From NCBI GenBank assembly GCA_034432595.1, contig DAOUBT010000005.1, positions 1 through 59,863 on the forward strand: a stretch of 59,863 bases of DNA, written 5' to 3'. Below, piece after piece: positions 1 through 7,461 of this stretch (positions are counted from its first letter, which is position 1; each line of letters begins with the position of its first letter). Under the pieces are notes generated by a model. It was not told the DNA's origin. It ran no database searches and was given only the letters and a program-made list of their open reading frames with translations. Position numbers and translations under genes: made by a program. This DNA comes from DAOTZR01 sp034432595. GTDB lineage: Bacteria; Chloroflexota; Anaerolineae; B4-G1; SLSP01.

Positions 1-1
1 C

Positions 2-79
2 GGCTTGACCGACCATATTTGGACTCTTAAAGAGCTACTGATGGTCGTTGTGGCTCCTGAAGTCATCAATACAATATAG
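2..79 (+). pseudogene. C-terminal end of a DDE-type transposase (cut by window edge)
   Basis: The first 78 bases read as an open frame ending at TAG (77-79). The residues include LTDHIWTLKELL, which resembles the conserved tail ('TDH-W-ELL') of transposases whose last lines read '...TPAMAAGxTDHxWxxxEL'. Only 25 residues are visible, so the family cannot be fixed and it is unclear whether the rest of the element is intact to the left. The following 80 bases contain no gene; any terminal inverted repeat would lie there, but none can be confirmed without the other end. Confidence 0.5.
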
Positions 80-149
80 GGAGACTACCTAAAATTGCGC
101 GGGGATTATAACATTCCCAAAGAGAAAGTCAACGCCTTGCCGCGCGCGT

Positions 150-177
150 TTGCTTAATCCTTGTTTTGCATTACAAT
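150..177 (+). promoter_or_regulatory. Possible promoter of the HIT gene, leaderless transcript
   Basis: A TACAAT -10 box (172-177) lies 7 bases before the ATG at 185, preceded at 16 bp spacing by a weak -35 (TTGCTT, 150-155). There is no Shine-Dalgarno before ATG 185. The layout fits transcription starting at or next to the start codon. The -35 is poor, so this is tentative. Confidence 0.35.
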
Positions 178-184
178 AAAACCG

Positions 185-685
185 ATGAAACACTTATGGA
201 CACCCTGGCGCATGGTTTACTTACGGCGTTCTGAACCAGCCGGTGAGGAGCGCGCCTGTCTTTTTTGTACCAAAATGCAGCAAGCCGACCCCGATGAGCA
301 CATCCTTTACCGCGGTGAACGCTGCTTTGTGTTGCTCAATCGCTACCCCTACAACAACGGCCATTTGATGGTCGTCCCTTACGCGCATGTGCCCTCGCTC
401 GAACAGCTCGACGACGAAACCAGCCTGGAGCTGATGCGCCTGTTGCGCGTCTCTTTGCAAGTGCTGCGCGCCGAATATGCGCCGCAGGGCTTCAACATTG
501 GCGTCAATGAAGGCTCAGTCGCCGGGGCAGGGGTGGCAGAACATGTCCATGTCCACGTCGTTCCCCGTTGGGGAGGGGATACCAACTACATGAGCATCGT
601 TGGCGAGACGCGCGTGATCCCCGAATGGCTCGATGAGACCTACGCGCGTCTCCGTCCGCGTTTTGAAGCGCTGCTCAAGCCCTGA
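185..685 (+). CDS. HIT-family nucleotide hydrolase/phosphorylase (Ap4A-type)
   Basis: A histidine-triad protein of 166 residues. The N-terminus MKHLWTPWRMVYL is the conserved opening of the branch that includes actinobacterial Ap4A phosphorylases; a CLFC pair follows (zinc-type cysteines) and the HIT signature HVHVHVVPRW lies near residue 119. Members hydrolyse or phosphorolyse dinucleoside polyphosphates or AMP conjugates in the cytoplasm. A longer frame begins at TTG 161, but the family start matches ATG 185, and a -10 box ends 7 bases before it. The 3' end overlaps the convergent murI gene by 11 bases. The exact substrate cannot be told from sequence. Confidence 0.9.
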   Translation: MKHLWTPWRMVYLRRSEPAGEERACLFCTKMQQADPDEHILYRGERCFVLLNRYPYNNGHLMVVPYAHVPSLEQLDDETSLELMRLLRVSLQVLRAEYAPQGFNIGVNEGSVAGAGVAEHVHVHVVPRWGGDTNYMSIVGETRVIPEWLDETYARLRPRFEALLKP

Positions 686-1496
686 AGCTGAGCGTCTGCC
701 CCGTTTCGTCCCACTGTAGCGCCGTTACGGCTCCGTGGTATCCCACTAATCGCTGCGCCTGTGCCGCCAGCGCTTGCGGGTCGCCGCTGGTGTAAAAATG
801 ATGCGCGCCCGCGCCCCCTGCCGGGCTACGTAACCCATGCGCTGTCAACACGCGCCCCACTTGACGGGCCACCGCCGGTGCCGGGTCAATGAGCGTCACC
901 GTTGGCCCGACCACCTCGGCGATGGCCTCGCTCAGGAAGGGATAATGGGTGCATCCCAACACGAGCTGATCAATGCCCGCCTCGATCATGGGGCGCAGAT
1001 AGCCTTCCAGCGCCGCGCGCGTTTCGGGCGTGTTTAACTCCCCCGCCTCGACCCGTTCCACCAGGCCCGGACAGGTCTGCGTGAGCACCTCCACCTGACC
1101 CGCGTAGCGCGCCACCAGGCGGCGGAACAGCTCCCCCTGGAAGGTGGCCGGCGTGGCGATGACGCCGACGATGCCGCGCTGCGTGTGCTCCACTGCCGGT
1201 TTGACCGCCGGCTCCATTCCCACAAACGGCACGGACGGGAAGGTCTGTCGCAGGTGCTGTAACGCGGCGCCGGAGGCCGTGTTACACGCCACCACGATGA
1301 CCTGTGCGCCCTGCGCGAGCAAAAATCGCGTGATACCTTCGGCGTAGCGGCGGATTTCCGCTAAAGGGCGTGGCCCATAAGGGATGTGGGCCTGATCTGC
1401 CACGTACAGCGTATCTTCTTCGGGCAGTTGGCGCACTATTTCGCGCCACACCGAAAGCCCGCCAATGCCTGAATCGAAGATACCGATGCGCGTCAT
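675..1496 (-). CDS. murI: Glutamate racemase
   Basis: Converts L-glutamate to D-glutamate for peptidoglycan. The 273-residue protein opens with TRIGIFDSGIGGLSVW, the family's substrate-binding start, and has both catalytic cysteines: ACNTAS near residue 72 and GCTHYP near 183. The frame is open further upstream, but those residues are low-complexity shadow of the preceding gene; ATG 1496 overlaps that gene's stop as ATGA, so the two are probably translationally coupled. It is the last gene of a minus-strand run murJ > glucosidase > peptidase > murI, which places two peptidoglycan genes together. The length is normal for the family. Confidence 0.95.
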   Translation of the reverse strand: MTRIGIFDSGIGGLSVWREIVRQLPEEDTLYVADQAHIPYGPRPLAEIRRYAEGITRFLLAQGAQVIVVACNTASGAALQHLRQTFPSVPFVGMEPAVKPAVEHTQRGIVGVIATPATFQGELFRRLVARYAGQVEVLTQTCPGLVERVEAGELNTPETRAALEGYLRPMIEAGIDQLVLGCTHYPFLSEAIAEVVGPTVTLIDPAPAVARQVGRVLTAHGLRSPAGGAGAHHFYTSGDPQALAAQAQRLVGYHGAVTALQWDETGQTLSFRA

Positions 1497-3550
1497 GGCT
1501 TCACGGTCAGCTCGTATTGGTAGACACCGCGTTCGGTGGTGACCGGCGCCAGCGCGGAGACGAGAATGACGGCGCGCGGCGTGTCGGCGCTCAACGGAAT
1601 CGTCCAACTTCCTTGATTTCCGTCTAACAGGCGCTGTACCGTGGGCTTCCCCGAGGCGGGGAAGGTGACCAGTTGGACTATCCACTCCTGTGGGAGGACG
1701 TTGGCAATGCGCGCAAACCCTTGCGCAATCCATCCCTTTGCGCCGGCTTCCCCATCGTCGCTAAAGAGCACCTTACCATCCGCGGTGAGGGTGATGTCAT
1801 CCAGGGCCAGGCCGGGCAGGTTGACGGCGGCATCGGTTATGTACTCGAAAGCGAGGACAATGTCTTGTCCGGCGTAGCGCGTCAGGTCGGCGCTCAGCTG
1901 GCGCCAGCCGTCGCTCGTCCCCGTCCAGCCGCAGCCGAACGCATTGAAGTTGGGGTTGCTTGTGGTGCAGCCCAGGCTGCTATCATCAAGAATGTGCCAG
2001 GTAATATCCGGGTCGTCCGGGCTGCCGATGCTTCCATCCGGAGCCGTGCCTACAACCAGGTAAGCGTAATCCCACTCTTCTTCGATGTCGTACCACGCCC
2101 AGAAGCTCAACGCGATGTTTTGCGCTTGCGGCAGGCTGACGAGGCGAAGCAGGCGCGAATCTGATTCGTCGTTGCGATTCGACCACCACAGGTAGAGGCC
2201 GCTGTGCGCGTAGGTGTCCAAAACTTTAACGGTGTTGCTTCCCGTAAAATTGAAGGCGACGGGTTGCTCGCCACGCAGTTCGATGGCATCCACACCATAT
2301 TGTGCCACATCGCGTATCGCCGTGATGGGCAAATCGCTGCTGTCGTGGCTTTCGGCGTAGCCCGGCGACATGGGATCGAAATCCCGGTATCCATAGCGTC
2401 CATCGGCGATGTCCGGATCGTCAATCAGGTTGGCGACCGCCCAATCGGCGAAGACGTCCTTATGGGTAAGGTTCAAGTTCAAGTGATTCTGCAGGACGTA
2501 ATCCACGCTTTCCATCCCATTGCGGGGTTCGGCAATCAGGGCCTTGCTCGCATTCTCGCCAAAGCGATCCAGGAAGTAGGCCATAAAGAGATAGGCTGCG
2601 CCGTAGTGAGGCAGGGTGTCCGCGTTGGGATCGGGCCAGGTGGTGAGCTGAATGTCCGTGTCAACAAGATAGCTGTAGTCGCTGCCGCCGGTGTCGTATT
2701 TGCCGGGACGCTGCCGATTGTTCAGCTCCATGGCCAGCTCGGAGGCGCCTTCGTTCATCCAGGTATCCTCGTTGCGGTCGTTGTACCAGTGGATCATGTG
2801 CTGAAATTCGTGCGCCAATACGCCGTTGTAGAAGTCATCGCCGATGGTGACGTTGTCCAGGTTGATGTAGAACATCTCCATCACGTTGGAATCTTCGCGG
2901 ACGGCAAGCACGAACTCATCCGGGCTTGAGAAGTACCCTGCTACGGTGTCGCCCAGCCCTCTCACGTGCAGCACACTCAGATGCGGGTCGCCATCCACAC
3001 CGGGCGTCCATTCGCTGCCGAAAAACTCGCGGTTGGTGGGATAGGTGACCTGCTCGAACAAATCGGCTGCTTCTTTCAGTTTTCTCTCATTGTAGCTTAC
3101 CCCTTTTTCCACCCACATGTAAAGGTGAGGGGTTTTATACGCCAGTACCGCCGTAACCTGGAATTGTTCGTTCGTGTCCACATTGGAGACGTTGAAAACG
3201 CGCTCGGTGCCTACCGGATAATCGGCGGCGGGCAGGTTGAGCTGACGCGGCGTGTCGGCGGGCACGTCACGGAAGCGGATGGCCAGCTCGTGCAGGTCAC
3301 TATCCGGAATATCCGTGGTCTGCAGCGTCTCCTGCGTCTCGTAAGCCTCCGCCGGTGCAGGTCGCGTGTCGAGATTGGAGGGGTCAACGCTGCTTGTCGG
3401 CGACGGTTTCTCGGTGGGAAGTGGGATAATCGTGGGAACGGCGGTGGGCATAAAATAAAATGCCGCGCCCGCACCCAACAGACACATACAGCACAACAAA
3501 CACCCTGCCACCAGGGCTAAAATGATTAACCACAGGCCAGTCTTGTTCAT
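1493..3550 (-). CDS. Membrane-anchored, secreted zinc metallopeptidase (immune inhibitor A/M6-like)
   Basis: A 685-residue exported protease. Residues 1-35 form a hydrophobic, cysteine-rich anchor or signal (ends ...FYFM), followed by a Pro/Thr linker. The catalytic motif HEFQHMIHW lies near residue 255, with NEGASELAMEL downstream supplying the likely third zinc ligand, as in gluzincins. The C-terminal third has a beta-sandwich region (DLTRYAGQDIVLAFEY ... LALDDITL) seen in immune-inhibitor-A-like proteases. An AAGGAG Shine-Dalgarno sits 6 bases before ATG 3550; the longer frame from 3598 lacks one. LVAGC within the leader might be a lipobox. Substrates are unknown; the stop overlaps the start of murI. 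Confidence 0.75.
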   Translation of the reverse strand: MNKTGLWLIILALVAGCLLCCMCLLGAGAAFYFMPTAVPTIIPLPTEKPSPTSSVDPSNLDTRPAPAEAYETQETLQTTDIPDSDLHELAIRFRDVPADTPRQLNLPAADYPVGTERVFNVSNVDTNEQFQVTAVLAYKTPHLYMWVEKGVSYNERKLKEAADLFEQVTYPTNREFFGSEWTPGVDGDPHLSVLHVRGLGDTVAGYFSSPDEFVLAVREDSNVMEMFYINLDNVTIGDDFYNGVLAHEFQHMIHWYNDRNEDTWMNEGASELAMELNNRQRPGKYDTGGSDYSYLVDTDIQLTTWPDPNADTLPHYGAAYLFMAYFLDRFGENASKALIAEPRNGMESVDYVLQNHLNLNLTHKDVFADWAVANLIDDPDIADGRYGYRDFDPMSPGYAESHDSSDLPITAIRDVAQYGVDAIELRGEQPVAFNFTGSNTVKVLDTYAHSGLYLWWSNRNDESDSRLLRLVSLPQAQNIALSFWAWYDIEEEWDYAYLVVGTAPDGSIGSPDDPDITWHILDDSSLGCTTSNPNFNAFGCGWTGTSDGWRQLSADLTRYAGQDIVLAFEYITDAAVNLPGLALDDITLTADGKVLFSDDGEAGAKGWIAQGFARIANVLPQEWIVQLVTFPASGKPTVQRLLDGNQGSWTIPLSADTPRAVILVSALAPVTTERGVYQYELTVKP

Positions 3551-3615
3551 GGTTGCTCCTTGTATGGGATAGCGGAATGCGGACCTCCCGGTCCACACGG
3601 CGAAAAGGCTTGCCG

Positions 3616-5325
3616 TTATGGGTGAACCTCACCGATGAAAACCTCGAACGGCGCTATCTCGAAGGCACGCAGTGTGGCGCTGTCAGCGCGCCCCGCGCGC
3701 GACGAAAAGCGCGTTTTGACCTGACGCATCCCCGGCAGGCGGAAGCGCAGCGTGTGCGCTTTGTCGCTGTAGTTCAGCACGACCAGCACCGTCTGCGTCT
3801 CTGTGAAGCGCAGGAACGCGAGGTAATCCTGCGCGCGCGGATGCAGAACCCGGTATTCGCCTTCGACCAGCGCGGGCAGCTCGCGCCGTACCTGCAGCAG
3901 ACGGCGGTAGAAAGCGAGCAGCGACGCCGGGTCCTCTTCCTGTTCCGCCACGTTGACCCCGCGTTGATAGTTGGGATGCACCGGCAACCAGGGGACCCTA
4001 TCAGCCGGACAAAAACCCGCGTTGGGTGCGGCGCTCCATTGCATCGGCGTGCGGTTCTTATCGCGGCTCATCGCGCCCGCGCGCCGGGCAGCTTCTTCGG
4101 GCGGGACGTGGAACTCCTGTATCAGGCGCTCGTAGTACCAGGTCGCCATGGTGTCGCGCAGAAGCTGCGGGTCGCTGATGATGAGGTCCTCCATGCCGAT
4201 TTCTTCGCCGTTGTACAGGAAGGGCGTGCCGCGCAGCGTGAGGACCAGCGCCGCGTTCAGCCGCGCCAGCTTCGCGTTGTGCACGCCGTCGCCGTAGTGG
4301 GTGTAGACGCGCGAGGTGTCGTGGTTGCCCAGGGTGTTGCACGGCCAGCCGCGCTGGGGCAGCGCGTCCAGACGTGCCAGGCGTTCGCGTTGATTGCGCC
4401 GCACGTGCGCCGGTGTGATGCGCTCGGTCCGCATCAGCGGGAAATTGAAGACCAGGTGCAGCTCGTTGTCGCCGTCCCCCATGTAGGCGATGTCGTCGTC
4501 TTCTCCTACCAGCATCCGGTCGCCAGGATATGCATCCAGGATGGCGCGTAGCTCGCGCATCAGGTCGTGCAGCTCCGGCTGCCCCCACTGATACTTGAAC
4601 ATCTCGCGCCAGTAGCGGTCGCGGCGACGGATTTCCTGCGGCGTGCGCGCGGTGTCGGAAAAATGTCGCAGTTGCGCCAGGTCCATCGGGACGCGGTGCG
4701 GGGTGAGGGCCGGGTCTTCGTAGATGGTGCCGATGGCGTCTAAGCGGAAGCCATCCACGCCCATATCGAGCCAGAAGCGCACCGCCTGCCACATCGCCGC
4801 CTTGACTTCGGGATTGCGCCAGTTCAGGTCGGGCTGCTGCTTCATGAAGTAGTGATAGTAATATTGACCGCGCTCCGGCACGTAGGTCCAGGCCGGGCCG
4901 TCGAAGCAGGATTGCCAGTTGTTGGGTGGGGTATCCATCCAGACGTACCAATCCGCTTTGGGGTTGGTGCGGCTGGATTTGGATTCCAGAAACCAGGGAT
5001 GTTGATCGCTGGTGTGGTTGAGCACCAGGTCGAGAATGAGGTGCATCCCGCGGCGGTGCAGCTCATCGAGGAAGCGCCGGAAATCGTCTAAGGTGCCGTA
5101 TTCCGGCGCCACGCTGAGGTAATCGCTGATGTCGTAGCCCCAATCCCAGTTGGGGGAGGGGAAGTGGGGCGAGAGCCAGATGGCGTCCACGCCCAGCGCC
5201 TGTAGATAATCCAGCTTTTCAAGCATACCGGCAAAATCGCCGATGCCATCCCCGTTACCGTCGGCAAAGGAGCGGGGATAAATCTGGTAAAACACAGCCT
5301 TTTGCCACCATTTCAGGGTACTCAT
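3616..5325 (-). CDS. GH13 alpha-glucosidase / oligo-1,6-glucosidase
   Basis: A cytoplasmic-looking GH13 enzyme of 569 residues that cleaves alpha-glucosides such as maltose or isomaltose. It starts with the typical KAVFYQIYPRSF and GDGIGD calcium-type loop. The four conserved regions are visible: DLVLNHTSD near residue 100, GFRLDAI (nucleophile Asp) near 200, LVGE (acid/base Glu), and GNHDTSR near 325. PFLYNGEEIGM follows, typical of the alpha-glucosidase subfamilies. ATG 5325 is preceded by a GAGG Shine-Dalgarno; the extra 32 residues of the longest frame do not match the family. It lacks a signal peptide, so it acts on imported sugars. The precise linkage preference is not determinable here. 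Confidence 0.88.
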   Translation of the reverse strand: MSTLKWWQKAVFYQIYPRSFADGNGDGIGDFAGMLEKLDYLQALGVDAIWLSPHFPSPNWDWGYDISDYLSVAPEYGTLDDFRRFLDELHRRGMHLILDLVLNHTSDQHPWFLESKSSRTNPKADWYVWMDTPPNNWQSCFDGPAWTYVPERGQYYYHYFMKQQPDLNWRNPEVKAAMWQAVRFWLDMGVDGFRLDAIGTIYEDPALTPHRVPMDLAQLRHFSDTARTPQEIRRRDRYWREMFKYQWGQPELHDLMRELRAILDAYPGDRMLVGEDDDIAYMGDGDNELHLVFNFPLMRTERITPAHVRRNQRERLARLDALPQRGWPCNTLGNHDTSRVYTHYGDGVHNAKLARLNAALVLTLRGTPFLYNGEEIGMEDLIISDPQLLRDTMATWYYERLIQEFHVPPEEAARRAGAMSRDKNRTPMQWSAAPNAGFCPADRVPWLPVHPNYQRGVNVAEQEEDPASLLAFYRRLLQVRRELPALVEGEYRVLHPRAQDYLAFLRFTETQTVLVVLNYSDKAHTLRFRLPGMRQVKTRFSSRAGRADSATLRAFEIAPFEVFIGEVHP

Positions 5326-5417
5326 ACTTGCCTCAAATAGATATGAAACTGATGAACCGCAAGAGCGGCTATGAAACTTTCTTAAAACGACGTTTCGCTG
5401 ACGCGATTCTGACCATT

Positions 5418-6947
5418 TCACCGTTTTCCCATCAGCAGACGCGGCAGGGCGGTGATTTCCTCCATCCGCAGCGCCCAGGCGGCAAGCAGATAACTGCCGC
5501 CGGCCACGCCGAGGAGCAGCGCTGTGGCGAGCAAGCCTGGGGCGGGGAAGAAGAACCGCTGTGCGCCCACAATCGCCGCGGCCATGATCGCCGTGGCAAG
5601 CGCCGACAGTCCCGCCGTGCGCGCCAGCTCCCGCAAGGGTGGGGCGCTTTCCCGGCGCCAGGCCATGGCATAGAGGAAGACGACCTGCGTTAATGCGCCC
5701 AGGCCATTCCCCAACGCGATGGCGCCCTGTTGCAGCTCAAACAGCAGCGCGCGGCTCACCGCGGCGTTGACCAGCAAACCCATCACGGCGGCCCAGAAAG
5801 GTATCCACATTTCGCGTTGGGCGAAGAAAAACCGGGCGACCACTTCCAACAAAGCATGGGCGACCAGCGCCAGGGCGAGGACTTGCAGGGCGAAGTACAC
5901 CCGCCCGGTTGCTGTCGCATCGAAGGCGCCGCGCTGGAACATCAGCGTGATGAGCGCCCGTCCCAGCAGGACCATGGCGGCAGCCGCCGGCAAGCCCAGC
6001 GCCAGGATGAGGCGCAGCGCCCAGCCCGCTGTCTGTTTGAGCGCGGCGCGGTCGCCTGTGTTGGCGTATACGGCGAGCGTCGGGAACACGGTGATGCCCA
6101 GCGCCGTGCCGATAATAGTTTCCGGGAACTGCATCAAACGCCAGGCGTATTCGTAAGCCGAAATCAGGCCCGCGTTCAGACGCGAACCGAGGAAAGTCGG
6201 CAGCACAAAGGTGAGGTAAGTCGCCCCCAGGCCCAACATGCGTGGAATCATCAGCTTGAGCACGTTGCGCAGGTCGGGGTCGTGCAACGTCGGCGTCCAG
6301 TGCGCGCGATAGTGGACTAACCCCGGCACCTGAATCAGGAAATGGCCCAGCGTGCCCGCCAGTCCGCCGTAAGCCAGGCCGAAGATGCCAAAGCGCGGGG
6401 CGAGCACCAGCGCGCCGAAAATGCGTCCCAGCGTGTAGGCCAGCGGGGCCGCGGCGGGCAGCAGAAAATGCTGATGCGCCTGCAAACTGCTGGTGATGAT
6501 GCTGCTCGCGCTGGCTACGATGGTCTGCATCAGCACCAGGCGCATCAGGCGCGTGGCCAGGTCGGCGCGGTAAGCGTCGAAGCCGGGCGCTACTGCAGCA
6601 ATGACCTGCGGCGCAAAAAGCGCGGCGATGACGCTCGCGCCGGCCACGATGAGCAGCACCCAGTTCAGTACCGCCGAAACCAGATGCCAGACATCATCGC
6701 GTTCGCCATCGGCCAGGCGCGCGGTGAGCAGCGGCATCAGGGACGTGACCAGCGCGGCCCCCGCCACGACCGTGAAGAGGCCGTCCGGCAACTCGAAGGC
6801 CGCATAGTAAGCGTCCAGCTCTGGCGCGATGCCGAATGCGCGTCCAATAGCCATATCCCGAACCACGGCGAGCAGCTTATCGGCCACGAACAAAATGCCG
6901 ACCAGCAGCGCCGAACGGGCCACGTGGGCGGTGCGTGCGGTGCTCAT
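5418..6947 (-). CDS. murJ: MurJ/MviN-type lipid II flippase
   Basis: A polytopic membrane protein of 509 residues with about 14 hydrophobic segments, the MurJ/MviN architecture. MurJ moves lipid II across the inner membrane for peptidoglycan synthesis. The N-terminus carries the family landmark VVRD-x-AIGRAFG followed by DAYYAAFELPDGLF. The second arginine cluster of E. coli MurJ (LLRRIF, around residue 52) is replaced here by GLFTVVAGAA, with no Arg. ATG 6947 is the only good start, but the strong AGAGGAGG lies about 20 bases upstream, farther than usual. An extended -10 (TGCTATAAT) lies 50 bases upstream. A relative exporting another lipid-linked glycan is possible. Confidence 0.8.
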   Translation of the reverse strand: MSTARTAHVARSALLVGILFVADKLLAVVRDMAIGRAFGIAPELDAYYAAFELPDGLFTVVAGAALVTSLMPLLTARLADGERDDVWHLVSAVLNWVLLIVAGASVIAALFAPQVIAAVAPGFDAYRADLATRLMRLVLMQTIVASASSIITSSLQAHQHFLLPAAAPLAYTLGRIFGALVLAPRFGIFGLAYGGLAGTLGHFLIQVPGLVHYRAHWTPTLHDPDLRNVLKLMIPRMLGLGATYLTFVLPTFLGSRLNAGLISAYEYAWRLMQFPETIIGTALGITVFPTLAVYANTGDRAALKQTAGWALRLILALGLPAAAAMVLLGRALITLMFQRGAFDATATGRVYFALQVLALALVAHALLEVVARFFFAQREMWIPFWAAVMGLLVNAAVSRALLFELQQGAIALGNGLGALTQVVFLYAMAWRRESAPPLRELARTAGLSALATAIMAAAIVGAQRFFFPAPGLLATALLLGVAGGSYLLAAWALRMEEITALPRLLMGKR

Positions 6948-6996
6948 GCGTTTAAGACTTTGCCCTTTCCTCCTCTGGATTATCCCAAGCCGATGT

Positions 6997-7005
6997 ATTA
7001 TAGCA
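6997..7005 (-). promoter_or_regulatory. Extended -10 promoter of the murJ run
   Basis: Reading on the minus strand, TGCTATAAT is a perfect extended -10 element 50 bases before the murJ ATG. No convincing -35 is seen. It is back to back with the promoter of the plus-strand gene at 7099. Confidence 0.5.
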
Positions 7006-7062
7006 CGGTATTCCTCCTCCCGCTCCCCGCTCCCCGCGCTCTCACTCTCCCGCTTCCAGCAT

Positions 7063-7091
7063 TTGACACCTTCCCCTTCCAACGTTATACT
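7063..7091 (+). promoter_or_regulatory. Strong sigma-70-type promoter, leaderless start at 7099
   Basis: TTGACA (7063-7068), 17 bases, TATACT (7086-7091). The ATG of the next gene begins 8 bases after the -10, where transcription should start, and there is no Shine-Dalgarno, so the mRNA is probably leaderless. Confidence 0.7.
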
Positions 7092-7098
7092 TTCCCGC

Positions 7099-7461
7099 AT
7101 GACTCATAACAAAGACAATTCCATATTGACCCGCAAACCGTCCGTCAGTTGGGGGCGGCAGCTCGCCGGCGCGTTGACCGGTGCGGCCCTTGCCTGGCTC
7201 TTGGCGCCCCTCGGAAAGAGCCTTGGCCTCTACACCACCTACGCCCTCGATCAGGTGATGCTCTGGGGAGCTTTTATCGGTGCGACGGCTTTCAGCCTGA
7301 GCGGATTGGCGCTCGCCGGCGCGCAGATGACCGGCAAACACGGTCCGCGCGCTTTCTGGCTTAACCTGGGCGTGACCCTGGCCCTGATGCTCGTCCTGTT
7401 GCTGCTTGCTCTCCTCATCGCCTGGGGCTTCGGAGCGCTCATTCGCCTGTTTGGCCTATGA
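7099..7461 (+). CDS. Small membrane protein of unknown function
   Basis: 120 residues with three predicted membrane segments: roughly 18-40 (ALTGAALAWLLAPLG), 50-75 (MLWGAFIGATAFSLSGLAL) and 85-115 (LGVTLALMLVLLLLALLIAW). I do not recognise the family. ATG 7099 is chosen because a TTGACA/TATACT promoter ends just before it; longer upstream frames run through the divergent murJ promoter. Its stop overlaps the ATG of the triple-VWA gene as ATGA, so the two are coupled and probably work at the same membrane site. Confidence 0.75.
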   Translation: MTHNKDNSILTRKPSVSWGRQLAGALTGAALAWLLAPLGKSLGLYTTYALDQVMLWGAFIGATAFSLSGLALAGAQMTGKHGPRAFWLNLGVTLALMLVLLLLALLIAWGFGALIRLFGL

